Source: Gracilariopsis chorda
Lineage: Eukaryota; Rhodophyta; Florideophyceae; Gracilariales; Gracilariaceae
Direction: 5' to 3'
Length of the DNA stretch: 64,000 nt
NCBI GenBank assembly: GCA_003194525.1
Contig: NBIV01000144.1
Coordinates: 62,001 to 126,000, forward strand
Below the pieces are notes generated by a model that was not told the origin of the DNA, did no database searches, and saw only the letters and a list, made by a program, of their open reading frames with translations. Shown piece by piece: positions 31,876 to 43,163 of the stretch (position 1 is the first letter of the stretch; every line of letters begins with the position of its first letter). Position numbers and translations under genes: made by a program.

Positions 31876-32070
31876 TGTCATGACAGAGAGCAAGGAGTCC
31901 GATGGCTCGAGAGTTTACGAAGGAGGAGGAGGTGGCGAGGTATCTATGTATGGAGCCCTGCCGGCGTCGGCTTCGGCTGCTGGCAACGTGTGACAACTGC
32001 GTAGGGAGGGTTCGCGTGGTGCGAGCTGCGCAGCATCTCGATCGTTGGAAGCTGGACGCTTGTGACAACA
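31876..32070 (-). repeat. 3' LTR of the Copia element (195 bp)
   Basis: On the element strand it begins TGTTGTCACA and ends TGACA, i.e. TG...CA. Its outer edge abuts CCTAT. The pol reading frame overlaps into it. Confidence 0.85.
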
Positions 32071-35000
32071 CGCCTCCTGATGATGAGGAGTGATAGCGCA
32101 CGCGTCAGGGTGGGTCACGTTCAGCGCAGTCCGCAGTCGGAGGAATATTACCCGTCCTGTGGCTTTTGTGAGTATGTCTGCCAAGTTTTGGCGAGAAGGG
32201 ACATATTGCAGAGTGATGTTGCCTCGTCGCAAGTGTTGGCGCAGATAGTGGTGTCTTAAGTCTATGAACTTGCGCCGCTTAGAGTCACCAGTATTCTGGC
32301 CGATAGACAAAACGGACTGGTTGTCTACAAGAAGCGGGGAAGGTTTGTCGTCATGCAGTTTTAAAAACTGCAACACTCTGCGAATAAAGCAGGTACTTTG
32401 AACCGCAGAAGTTGCCGCAATGTATTCCGCTTCGGCTGTCGACAAGGCTACACAGCTCTGTTGGGAAGACGTCCATGCAATCGGGCCACCACGTAGAGTT
32501 AGAATGTAACTGGTAATGGATTTTCGGTTCTTAGCATCGGTCGCGAAGTCTGCGTCCGCAAAGGTCTTGAAAGAAAGCTTCATGTGATACAAATTGGAGT
32601 TGAGGGGGTACAAAATGCCGTACTAACATGTACCTTTCAAGTAGCGCAATACCTCTTTGAGGAGATTCCCGTGACGTTTCGTCGTAGCATGAGAAGCTTG
32701 GCCGAGACGGGAGACTGCAAACCCAATATCTGGCCGAGTGCAGTCTTTTACACATCGTAGAATACCAACAATTTGGCGGTACAGCTCGAAGTGGGAGGGC
32801 ATTAGGTCATCGTCGTCGGTTGGTCCGTGAAATTGAGCTTTCGAGGTATGGGGGGAGGCTCGAGGGTTGCAGTCTGACAACTGGGCCAGTGATAGTGCTT
32901 GTTTGATGTAATTCGGTTGGCTGATGTGGATACCGCTCTTGGTGTACAAGATGTTCCAACCGAGATAGGTTGACGGTTTTCCGATGCGTCGAATGTTATA
33001 TTTCTCAGTAAGAATGACAAAAAGGGAATCAATGCTGGTTTGATGCGTCGAAGCGACCAGGTAATCGTCGCTGTTTAGGCATATTATGGTGAAGTGGTGT
33101 AAGCTGTGATGTTGGACAAAGAGGCATGGGTCATCGTTGGATTGGGTATATCCAAGTTTCTGAAGGCAATTTACGGCGCCCTCGAGGTAGAAAAAAAAAG
33201 CCGGATGGGTTTCCGTAGAGATTTCGAACAAGGCGTCCACCAGGAGTGGGGTGCTTGAGAGAGCCGTCAAAAAGTGGATATTGTTTGACATATACGGGTT
33301 TGTCGTATTTGTACAACTCGTGTGGGTACGCTGTGGTGACATCAAAATGTTCGATGTGTAGCTGTTTGGCTGCTGCAACGGCGAGTACGAGGCGGACCGT
33401 CTCTTTTTGGGCAAGATGTGCCGACGTGTGGTCTGGATCGAAATGTTGGTGAGGTTTCATGAGGTCCCCTCTGACTGCCAGCGGTGCTTTGTGGTCAACG
33501 ATCTGAGAATTAATGTTGCGTTTGTAGGTGTATTTCATAGTAAGTGGTGTGAGGCGTTTGGGAAGTTTGTCCGGTAGGGTCCAATCAATCACTCCCAATC
33601 TATCAAGCTTATCGATTTCAGCGTTATGTGCGGCTTCCCAATCTTTGGCGTCGGGAAATTGTTGCGCCTGTTTGCGCGACAGGGGGGGGGGGTGTGTGGA
33701 GCTTGTGATTTGTGTAGGCACCGGTCGTTGGTAACTTGCTTTGAAGGCCATATTCGTAGTTCGTACGGGGTCGGTAGAAGGCTCGTAAGGGTGGAAGTCG
33801 ACAGAGCGAACGCGCTTGTGTTGTTTTTCGTTCAAGGTTTCGACCATTACGTGGGCGTGGTCAATTCCAAACAAATATCGTGCGAGGGTGCCCCGCGCAT
33901 CGAGTTTTCGTTGGGCGGACTTGTCGTCCAAGATGGGAATGCTCCCAAGTTGTCCGAAGGCGAACATGTTGTACACCTTTGGAGGAGACTGATGCCACAT
34001 AAGGGATTTGCTTAGTGGTATGATGGAGAGTGCGGTTGTATTTGAATACGGCGTCATACAAGGCATATTCCCAATAGTTGTTAGGCAGGCCGGCGTGGGT
34101 GATTGTTGCTCGAACAATGCGTGAGAGGGTACCAATTACGCGTTCGACAAGGGAGTTTTCTTGAGGGCTGTAGGGCGTTGAGGTTTTGAGTTGTGTGCCA
34201 TGGGCGTCTAAGATACTCTGAAAAATATTAGAACGATACTCGCCGGCGTTGTAAGTAGTTATCAGGAGTGGGGAAGTACCAAACTTTGTGCGCATAAGGT
34301 TTAAAACCCGTTCGGTGAAGTGGTACAGTTGGGTGCGGTTGGCTGCGCAAAAGACTAAGATGAAGCGTGTTCTCGTCTCGAGGAACACGACGAAATAACG
34401 GTTTCCGTGGACGGATGTCGGATTGATAGGACCTGCGACGTCCGACGACAGAGATCGGCCGATCTGGGGTACATTTTGGGCAGGTTTGTGGGGTTGCGGA
34501 GTCAGTTTTCCGTGTATTCTTTGATGTTGCCCTATTTTGGGCAGCAATTTTTCTTTCAATTCGTCGGAGTGTGGACGACATTTCTGCCATCGTAGAGAGA
34601 AGGCTGTCCAAGACCACCGTGTCTTGTGAGCTAGAAACGGGTTTGGCATCCTGAATTGGGGTGTGATGTGTGCCATGAATGGTTATAGCGGATTCAAAAG
34701 ATTTCAGCGCCTTGTGCACCTCAGAAATAGATGATGGCGTAGTTGTGGCTAGTAAAGTGGCTGCGATGGTAGAATATACGTTTGTAGAGGCAGTCAGTCC
34801 TCTCAGTATAATTTTGACCGTACGAATATCTGTGGAAAACTCGGATGCTCCAGCCTCAATTAGCAGGGCTTGCTGACGTCTGTGCTTCTCAATGTACGGC
34901 ACAAGACCTGTCTTTTCATAAAAGCGGATCAACGACGCGTCAGTCAGTAGTTGATCTATGTCCATGGCTGAGTCTTCTAGCATGATTTTTAGATGAGAGA

Positions 35001-35529
35001 CAATTTGCGACGGGGATGGGAGAAAGATAGAATTTGGAATGAGTTCATTGACTTCTTCAGATATGCTGTTCGTGATCAATGCTCTACATGAGGCGAATGC
35101 CTTTCGATTTTCATCTGTGCTTGCAACAAAGCTCTCAGTCAGTATGTGTGAGAAACTATGCGTAGCTAGGATGTCGGTAAAAGAAGCATGCCACTTTGTA
35201 AAATTTTTCTTCGTGAGACTAGTAAGCGTCTCATTGCTAAAGTCCCACGAAGGCAACGCGTTGGATTGCAGTTGAGCCAATAATTGTTGCAACGCAACGT
35301 ATTTCTGGCTTGAGGGAGCAGAAGGACCGGCCGTAGCAGTGGGCTCGAGATTGTCGGCCATGACTGAATTATGGTTGTTGCGTCGAGCAGCGCGAGATTC
35401 ACGAGCGGTACGCTGTTTATTTCGCTCTTGTGCGGAGAAAAACCGAGTAGGCGTTGTGGGAACTGGACGATCGTGGAAGATCGTCAAAGGGGGAAAACAG
35501 CGGATCGGGTATGCTATGTCAGTGTGTAA

Positions 35530-35540
35530 GGCCCATAACC
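35530..35540 (-). promoter_or_regulatory. half-tRNA primer-binding site (initiator Met type)
   Basis: Immediately inside the 5' LTR the element strand reads GGTTATGGGCC, complementary to GGCCCATAACC, the anticodon-loop region of eukaryotic initiator tRNA-Met. Priming by an internal cut of initiator tRNA, rather than by its CCA end, is the known mechanism of Drosophila copia and yeast Ty5 (hemiviruses). Confidence 0.8.
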
Positions 35541-35663
35541 TGTCGTGACAGAGAGCAAGGAGTCCGATGGCTCGAGAGTTTACGAAGGAGGAGGAGGTGG
35601 CGAGGTATCTATGTATGGAGCCCTGCCGGGGTCGGCCTCGGCTGCTGGCAACGTGTGACAACA
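35541..35663 (-). repeat. 5' LTR of the Copia element (123 bp, shorter copy)
   Basis: Matches the 3' LTR at both ends but is shorter in between. Its outer edge abuts the second CCTAT. The primer-binding site follows directly on the inner side. Confidence 0.85.
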
Positions 35664-36194
35664 CCTATGATGGGGTCTTCTGAGATTTTTATGAATGGTT
35701 TGGCGATTGCAGTTTTTTTGAGTAGAATTATTTGGCCTTTTTGTGGTAGGTATTTTTGCGTGCATGGTGAATAATCAATTCTCGCAATAAGTTGCTGCTT
35801 GATTACAGAGTGGAAAGAGGGAGAACGGTGAGATACCACCATCGAAGTCGGGGTTTGGTGAATCAACTTTATGTCGCTTATGTCAGCAATCCAGCCAATC
35901 AGCACCCAGTTTCCTGAGATGGCACTTTACATATTTCATCCAAAACCGCAACTTTTTCGGCGATTTCTTGCCTGGCCGATCTTAACAAGTTTCCGTCAGA
36001 TTTGAAGTACAGTAAGCCTCTCCTACTGCATAAAGGAAACCAGAGAACATTTCCATGACCAACCAAAGCTGCGTCACACTGAATATTCTTTAAGCGTTAT
36101 ATATGAATTTTGGCACCACACCAATTTCTGCACAAGGTTCTCGGTTACGTTTCGCACAGTGCGCAATAGCATCGTCCACTCTCAGCACCGTCAG

Positions 36195-36670
36195 TGTAGT
36201 ATACTGAGCACGGATCACTAATAACGGGAGAAATCCAAAGGAAATCGGCCAAAGGCAAGACCACTGGTACAAAAGGCTCACTCAGGGGTGGTAACTGCGG
36301 TGCCTACAGGAGGGGTCGAGCGACGTAAAATCGACGTAGAAGCCGTGAGGAATGGATTAAAACTAACCAAAGGTGGGCTAGTAGACTCAAGACGGTCTCT
36401 GACTTTACCTCTTGAGGGAGGCGCACCTCGAGCAGCCTAAGTACCGACCACGAGGCGCCTCTACCTCAGTTGCGGTGCACTGTAACGCAATGCACCACGT
36501 ATACCATCTGCTCTATCTATGGTACAAATATTATAAATTATGAATTAGCGTACCGCTCAGGCTTGCCCACGGCCACGTGTACCACCACCATGGGCGTGCC
36601 AGCAATGTGACCAGCACAGGCGGGGGCCAAGCCAACAGGAGCACGAACCATCTACGCTCACAATACTACA
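36195..36670 (-). repeat. Gypsy 3' LTR (476 bp)
   Basis: Begins tgtagtata and ends aatactaca on the plus strand, a terminal inverted TGTAGTAT/ATACTACA. It aligns end to end with 54241-54717. Confidence 0.9.
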
Positions 36671-36686
36671 CACTTCCCCTCCCAGA
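36671..36686 (-). promoter_or_regulatory. Gypsy polypurine tract
   Basis: On the element strand TCTGGGAGGGGAAGTG directly precedes the 3' LTR, as expected for the plus-strand primer of a minus-oriented element. Confidence 0.7.
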
Positions 36687-36799
36687 AGTTTCCGTCGCAA
36701 AGTCCCACAGACAACGCTCCACGCCCTGCAGGAACCTGCAGGTTTGCGACGCGTCCCGTTTCGCTGAGGAAACCATCGGGAAGGTCTCACGGCAATTTG

Positions 36800-39780
36800 A
36801 GGAGCCGACTCGGAATAGTTGCCCAGTAGGGCGGTCGGAGGCTATGCCAAAACTCCCGTTTGGTTCCACGTCGGTTTCCTCTGGAGTTGGCCCTTGGAAG
36901 TCCTGCAGACGAGTTCTTGCCTTCCAATTGCACGGTTGCGGTATCGCCTCATTAGTGAGCGCTCGCCGTTGCCTTTAGGGACCCTTTTGGAAAAGTTGCC
37001 CGCAAGGGCTGCCGGAGGCTATGTTCAAATCCATCGGCAGCGGTGGTTACTATCCATAGTACACGCCAACTCCAGCCTGCCAGTCCTCCGAAGGGTCGAG
37101 ATCCACGAGAAAGGCTACTGCGTGTACCATACGTTGGCGGCAACTGACAGCTTAGCCGATTGGATGATTGTTCCATGGTCGCGTTGCGCGCGTTGCTTTG
37201 GTTTGGGGGCCATTGCATGCAAAGGTGGAGGAGGACGGCGTGCAGCGAGTGCGAAGGGAGCGGCGTCAATGACCTGCCGATGGGTGCACTATGGACGTAG
37301 TGAGTGTATACGCTCATAGCCTGTATATCCATTAAGGCAGTCCCACCATTGGTAGATTCCTGCGCCGTGAGTATGTTGGCGTACCACGCGCGGGCTTCTT
37401 CCCCGTGGGTTGCCCCTGTTAGCCACCCGCACGGTTCATTCCCAGCCTAATTGTTCGTGTTCGCTCACTTCACCATCGGTCTCCCCTCCTTCGCGCTTCC
37501 TTGCAAGCGGTACTTAGGATGTCCACTAGTAGCGGTCACTCCTTTGGTAGTGGTAAGCGTCGCCACTTCCCCTTCTCCAGCCTGTGGTGCCGTGATCCCG
37601 TTCTTTGCCTTGGATCATCTCCGACGGGGAGAACCCCATGGACAGTCAACCCTATGCCAGTGGCGTTCTCTGCCCTGGGGATCGATACGATCATACCGTT
37701 GGTCGACAGCGTGGCGTTAACTGCTACGCAGGTATCCCGTTACCGGTTGGCACCTACATCGACGCACAGGGCCGTTGCTTCGATGCTCGCCAGTTCGCTG
37801 CCATCCTTGAGATACAGCGTGTGCCCAAGTGGGCTCGCCAGGTCGCGTGCTACCAACGGTGGTTGCGTAGTCCAATGGATTGGCAGACCGTACCCGAGTG
37901 CGTAGCGGGGGTTTCGGCGTGTATGCCATACCTCAGGAACTTGAAGGAACAGGACTACCAGCGTTGATCGAACATACTGCTCCGCTGGCTACACGATCAC
38001 TTCGCCAACCCAGCGGTGCAGTTCCCGCCTTCACATCAAAACCTCCTAGGCCTCATTTCCTATCCACCGCCGTACGCCCAGATATATTGGGTGAAGGACC
38101 GGCCACACTGGAATAAATTTGCTGAACCTGAAGGTAGGATGCGGACGAACCTTAGGAATCTATTCTGCTGGCACCTAGTAGAGTTCCATGATATGGAAGC
38201 CACTGAGCGGAATGGGTTGTACCTTAGGCTTCCCTTCTTCCACGACATCGAATGGCAGGATTTCTGGCGGGTGTCAAAACTCCTCGCGATATTGATTCCT
38301 CCACTGGTAGCCTACCATTCACGGCAGATGATCAACGCGCCAACGGATAGGCAAAAATGTTTGACATGGCAGGTTCATAACCGTAGAGTGGGCAGTCTTC
38401 GTTTTCATGGCTTTCCTCGACACCAGCAGGTATGGAGTGTGATCCAACGTCTGCACGACGGATTACGGCGTCTGGAGTGACAAAAGCTGCCCCAGTCCTT
38501 TAGATGGGCTGGTCCGTCTCTCTTGGATGATGATAGTGTACCTCCGAGGGTTGGGAATCCAAAAACTGGTAAGAGGAACTGAGTACGGAGCCGAACGCGT
38601 GAAAGCGTTACTGAATTACGTCCTCCTAGTGGACTGGGGCAATAATCTGGATTAACTTTGGTATCAATATGGCGAGGATAACTTTAAGGCTATTCCTCGG
38701 CACCCCGCCGGACTGGACGATGGCAAAAGTTACCCGGCGTTTCCGCTTTGGGCTGTGCCTGATGTGATAGCCCGTAAGGCCGTAACGAACTTTTACCCCA
38801 AAGCGCAGGGCTTCTCCATGAGTAGCCTGTCTCCTTCGGATGTACCACTGGCTCTACTGGCAATCCCTAGTGGTGTGGAAGACCTAGTTGGTCCCGGTCC
38901 GATGCATGAGGGCCCGAGCGATGCACTTGAATAGGTCCCGTTAGTCACTGAACCCTTCGTTCCTTCGGCAGTTGCTCTGTTGGTTGATCCTCCTGCTCTG
39001 CCAGCTCGTTCGGCGGCATCCAATGCTCCTAGTACAGGGGGCTTGGTCGAGCCTCCGGCGTTTGAAGTTGTCCACAGTGTGCCCAGCCTGGGGCTCAACG
39101 TGGGTCCTCTGGATGAAATTCCCGTGGAGGTATTAGCGTCTACATTAGGCATGCCGACATATACGGCTCTAGGAAGCCTAGTGCTAGAGATGAAGGCACA
39201 CGATTATTTCAGCTGTTGGCGCGTCGGCGTCGTCTTTATGACGGCTCGTTCCTGGCGGCGCCGCTCCTCCAGGTTGGAAGCCCTAAAGGCTGAGACGCAG
39301 GAGTTACGCTCTAACCTGGAAAAGATCCTTCAGAAGAACATGAATTCGCTCTCCCAGCTGTTTACTGCGAGTCTGGACCAAAGGTTCGGGTTGAAATTGG
39401 TTCAACTTACGGATGTCGGAGGTTTCGATGACACTGAAACATTGCCTCTGGACGCGCCACTTCCCTCCGAAGCGTCGCCATTGCGAACGCAATACTGACA
39501 GTTCCACTGCGGGCGGTGCAGCCAGGCCTTCCAGCGGCGGGCCTACGGTGCCTCCCAATGGGGGTGCTCCTCCGTCCTAAGGTCGCTATTTCTCGAGCAG
39601 TAAATGTCCTTGTGGAAAATTTACTCTCATTGCCTGATATCCTCTCCCATTGGCTCCTCTACCACTTCAGAGATCCTGCTGGTGCGGTGTTGGTTCGTTA
39701 TTGCGCAAACCCATGAGTGGCTACCACATCACCGGGTGTAACGCCACCGTGTCAGTTCGTCCTCCAATGGGACCCTCAAC
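36800..39780 (+). other. antisense ORF block in the Gypsy 3' region, part 1
   Basis: Between the 3' LTR and the nested Copia, the better open frames lie on the plus strand, opposite to gag-pol. The strongest are around 37.6-38.5 kb (with AEPEGRMRTNLRNLFCWHL and RLPFFHDIEWQDFWR) and 38.98-39.5 kb (Pro/Ala-rich, then a charged helix with KAETQELRSNLEKILQKN). I recognise no domain. Antisense ORFs between integrase and 3' LTR are known in plant Tat-lineage Gypsy elements such as Grande and RIRE2; whether this is the same phenomenon is inference. Broken. Confidence 0.5.
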
Positions 39781-39782
39781 AT

Positions 39783-39919
39783 TGTGAATGGACTGACTGC
39801 GGCCGCTCATTGGAACTAGCCACAGGGTCCACACACTAGTCGTATGGAGGTAGTATATATATACTGAACGTTTTCACTTCCCTAAGGAGAATAAACAAGG
39901 CAGAACGACAACCGCTACA
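39783..39919 (+). repeat. Copia 5' LTR (137 bp)
   Basis: Begins tgtgaatgg, ends ccgctaca, and includes a TATA-like tatatata. Same length as the copy at 46647-46783. Confidence 0.88.
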
Positions 39920-40189
39920 TAGTAGCATAGCTGCGGGCATACGACAGGCCTGACAGCGATTATATAGTATACGTTATCGATAACATTATCGTTAAGCAGA
40001 CAGTGGCCACCGCCGCAAACGCACACGCAAGAAAAATTACCGTTCCAGGACGCTGCTGCAATCACTGTTTAACTGAACCCTACCAGCAAAGAAAAGCTCG
40101 TCGCACTTCCCACGGAACGCCTGGCTTCCCTACCTGGGCTCTAAGCGCGCCTTGCGCGCTCTGTGTTCCTCGTGGCTGCCACCTTCGCA

Positions 40190-41690
40190 CCGGCTTCACC
40201 TCCCCACGCCCGCTGCAGCTTCCGCTTTCCAGTGCCGACCCATCCCCTCCCCCCACGGCTCACGCACTTAGACCGGCGTGCACAGCTTCAGCGTCTCCTC
40301 GCTAAGCCCCCTGCGGCTTTTGATTTCAGCGGCCGCCTCCCCCCCCCACAAGACTGACGCCTTTGGACTGGCTGCTTCTTCCCCCCCCCTGCGCCTTCCT
40401 TCTTTTGCCGCCACCCTACCCCACACAACGTGGCTGCCGCCTTTGAACAGGCGTCAGCTCCCCTCTCCACGCCCCCTGCGGCTACTGCTTTCGGTCGTCG
40501 CCCCTTCCCCCCCACGCGACCGACAAATTTGGACTGGCTGCTTCTCCCTCACCGCGGCTTCCGCCTTTGGGCACCGCTCTTCCACCCCTGGTCGCTGCCG
40601 CCTTTTGACAGACTTCAGCTAGAACCCCCCCCACCCACTCCTGGGGCTTCCATTTTTGGCCGCCACCACCTCCCCCGCAGCTTCTGCCATTGAACTCTCC
40701 CTGTGGCTGCTGCCTCTGGCTGGTCGCTCACGCGCGGTTTCCGGCATTGAACCCTCGCCACAGCTGCCACCTCTGGACTGGCTGTGGTATTCCACTAATG
40801 CCTGTAAGGCCCTCGGTAGCGGGGTGGAAAGCCACAAACGAACCACGAATGTGGGTGTTGCCTTGCGGGCAACGGGGCTAGAAGGTCAGTGCCAAGGTGG
40901 GAGCACCAGTAGTACGAATTTCACGTGTGTGAACAGCGTATCAGAGAGCGGAGACTCAGCGTAGCCAAAAGATAAGAGTATCAGACGTTCCTGTGGCAAA
41001 CACTACAATATCAATAAACAAAAGAGCAAAACGAGACCAGTTAGCTGTAAAACACGTGAGGATATCCTGGGAACAAAGAGCTATAGCTCAGAAACGATTA
41101 CGTACTGATACTATAGGTGCCGCTGTGTCGTAAACGACTTAGGAGTCCTGACGGTCTGACCAAAGGGTCAAGAGCTGAGGGTGTTGGTTGTTGGTTGGCC
41201 TTCGCCTCCCTCACCTGGGCAGGTCGCCCTTTACTAGGCTGCGAAGCCATTCAATAGTCTGACAGTAGTGTCTAAATGTGTGGCTCTCCACTAACTATAA
41301 TAATAAATTTAAGAAAATAATTAATTAATTAGTGGCGGCCCACTACAGTACCATACACAGCAGTGCAGTGCCAGATTACCATCCATGGTTCACATTCCTC
41401 CATAAAGGGGTTACATTCATAGTCCTTGCTGGACAGCCATGTACTGTAGCACCATACTATGAACGTCGTCCTCGACTCAGCTCACGATCAGGCATACCGA
41501 TACCAATCCATTCCAAATGCTACACTGGCCCTCCCCCCCCGCGCGGCTTACGCCATTGAACCCTCTCCGTGGCTGGTGCCTCTGGACTGGCCCTCCCCCC
41601 ACCCCCCCCCTCGGCTTCCGCAATTGATCCTTCCCTGCGGGTGGCGCCTTTGGACTGGCCTTCCTAGCCCCCCCTCTCCTGTTGACCCGG
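40190..41690. repeat. degenerate C-rich tandem repeats in the Copia leader
   Basis: Two stretches (about 40190-40790 and 41520-41690) consist of diverged 45-60-bp units around 'cc.gcggctt.cgcctttggactggctg', with runs of C up to nine long. The plus and minus ORFs here are by-products of low complexity. Between them, and on to 42.35 kb, I see only non-coding leader. Confidence 0.6.
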
Positions 41691-42350
41691 TTAATATCCG
41701 CCGCCGTCTGCTAAAGTCCTGAACACAAGGCCTCGCCTGTCAATACCCTACCAGGGATCTTGACTGTAAGACGAGATATGAAGTCCCGAGCAGGGCCTCC
41801 GCTGCCATAACCCACTGAGTGGAAGTGGGCAACTGGTCTCTCAAAGGAGTCCGCAAGCTAAGTACCGTAAGGGAACCGAAAGGGGACTTGAACTAATCCG
41901 GGGGCGAGTAAGCGCACTAGATAACCGGCACAGCTAGGGTGTGGCTGCGAACCGTCGGTGACAGGGTGTCTCATCGTTCAGCCCGGACTTCAACGACAAA
42001 TCAGCGAACGAACCGGAGATCATTTGCCGAGCAAGTAACCGAAAGGGATCAGAGGAGGTAAACTGGTGAACACATATCCTGCTGTTAGTAACCTCTCCTG
42101 GACATCCCGTACGCTACACGCACCCTCGTTCTGGATTGCGCAGAACTTGGGCAGGCCGTTGAAATCGCATCTCACCGAGATAATCTTACTCGGAGCCAGG
42201 GGTCTGACCTATAGGGTTTCGGGGATAGCATCTCCTGCCAGTGGCCCCGAACATTCAAGAAGTAAAAGAAGGATCCCTCCCCCGGTAGGACACCGGTGAT
42301 GACATTTTATCTGCCACCTTATCTGAGTCTCGCGTACTGTTTACTCCGCG

Positions 42351-43103
42351 ATGGACATTGATAAGGACTACAACACCAAACGTATACCCAGACTAAAAGG
42401 GAACGCCAACTACTACACATGGCGCATATACGTGCGGGACATAATGCATAGCTCGCAAGCACTATTCGTGCTCACAGAACCACGCCCAACTGATGGTAGC
42501 GTGCAAGCACGCAAGCGGTGGGACGACGCCGATCGAAAGGCAAGATCAGCCATCGTACAGAACTTGGGCACGCAGCCTATCGTTGCTGTCTCCGAGTTAC
42601 TAGAAAGGGAGTACTGCTCTGCCTTGGAAGTGTGGACGAAACTTGAGTCCACATACAAGAAGGATAACATGCAATCCAAAATAAACCTCCAGCAGAAGCT
42701 AACCACTTTAACGTTTAAAGATGGTGACGACATACAAGATCACCTCACTGAGTTGGAAACAACTTACTTGGAACTTGCCAGACTTCGAGATCCACTGACG
42801 GACAAAGAGCGAACTGCCACTCTGCTTCGAACCTTACCCGACTCGCTCATGGCAAGAACACTCCTAGCAGATGCTGCGAACATGGAACACGACAAAGTAG
42901 TATCACTTGTCCGTTCAGAGATGGATCGTCGAATACACAGAGCCTCAACGTCCTCCATAAGGACTAAAATAACCAACAACGACAGCATTCACCCATACTC
43001 AGCCGCAAAGAAGTCTACCATTCGGAGCAAGCAAACCTCTCGAAGAAGAAAGACAAGAGTACAGTGCTGGAAGTGCGGACGACTAGGACACATTCGTTCT
43101 TAG
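42351..43103 (+). pseudogene. Copia gag region
   Basis: Capsid-type Copia gag: opens MDIDKDYNTKRIPRLKG, has the conserved NYYTWRIYVRDIM and ALEVWTKLESTY blocks and leads to a zinc-knuckle region (CWKCGRLGH). Part of the nested fossil element. Confidence 0.85.
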
Positions 43104-43163
43104 TGCTGGTTACGAAAGGAGAACCATGCACATAACGAGAGGCAACAAAATCACCGGAACGCC

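Larger units (their letters stand above)
31876..35663 (-). mobile_element. Copia-type LTR retrotransposon, nearly complete (3.8 kb)
   Basis: The element has two LTRs and is flanked by the 5-bp target duplication CCTAT at 31871-31875 and 35664-35668. On the minus strand the parts run: 5' LTR, primer-binding site, gag (about 34.6-35.36 kb), integrase (about 33.9-34.65), reverse transcriptase (about 32.6-33.9) and RNase H (about 31.95-32.6, with the TAEAEYIA and TKA signature region), then the 3' LTR. The integrase-before-RT order is diagnostic of Copia. The LTRs differ by about 3 bases over the shared 120 bp, so it is the youngest LTR element here. Coding region broken, about three to four breaks. 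Confidence 0.93.
31410..36136 (-). pseudogene. unrecognised minus-strand gene interrupted by a Copia element
   Basis: Minus-strand coding-like sequence lies on both sides of the Copia insertion: about 35669-35905 on the right (with QKGQIILLKKTAIAKPF) and 31657-31875 on the left (with LLQQFATSEMWADI). The codon phase on the two sides agrees across the 5-bp target duplication, so the Copia split an open frame. Further minus-strand coding sense lies at 31410-31736 and near 35.95-36.13 kb in shifted frames. I do not recognise the protein. It may be a host gene or a gene of an older DNA transposon. Confidence 0.45.

Noticed and set aside
41760-42300. Ribosomal RNA fragment
   Set aside because: Phrases such as aagtaccgtaagggaacc look rRNA-like, but no extended conserved rRNA block follows; it is treated as Copia leader.
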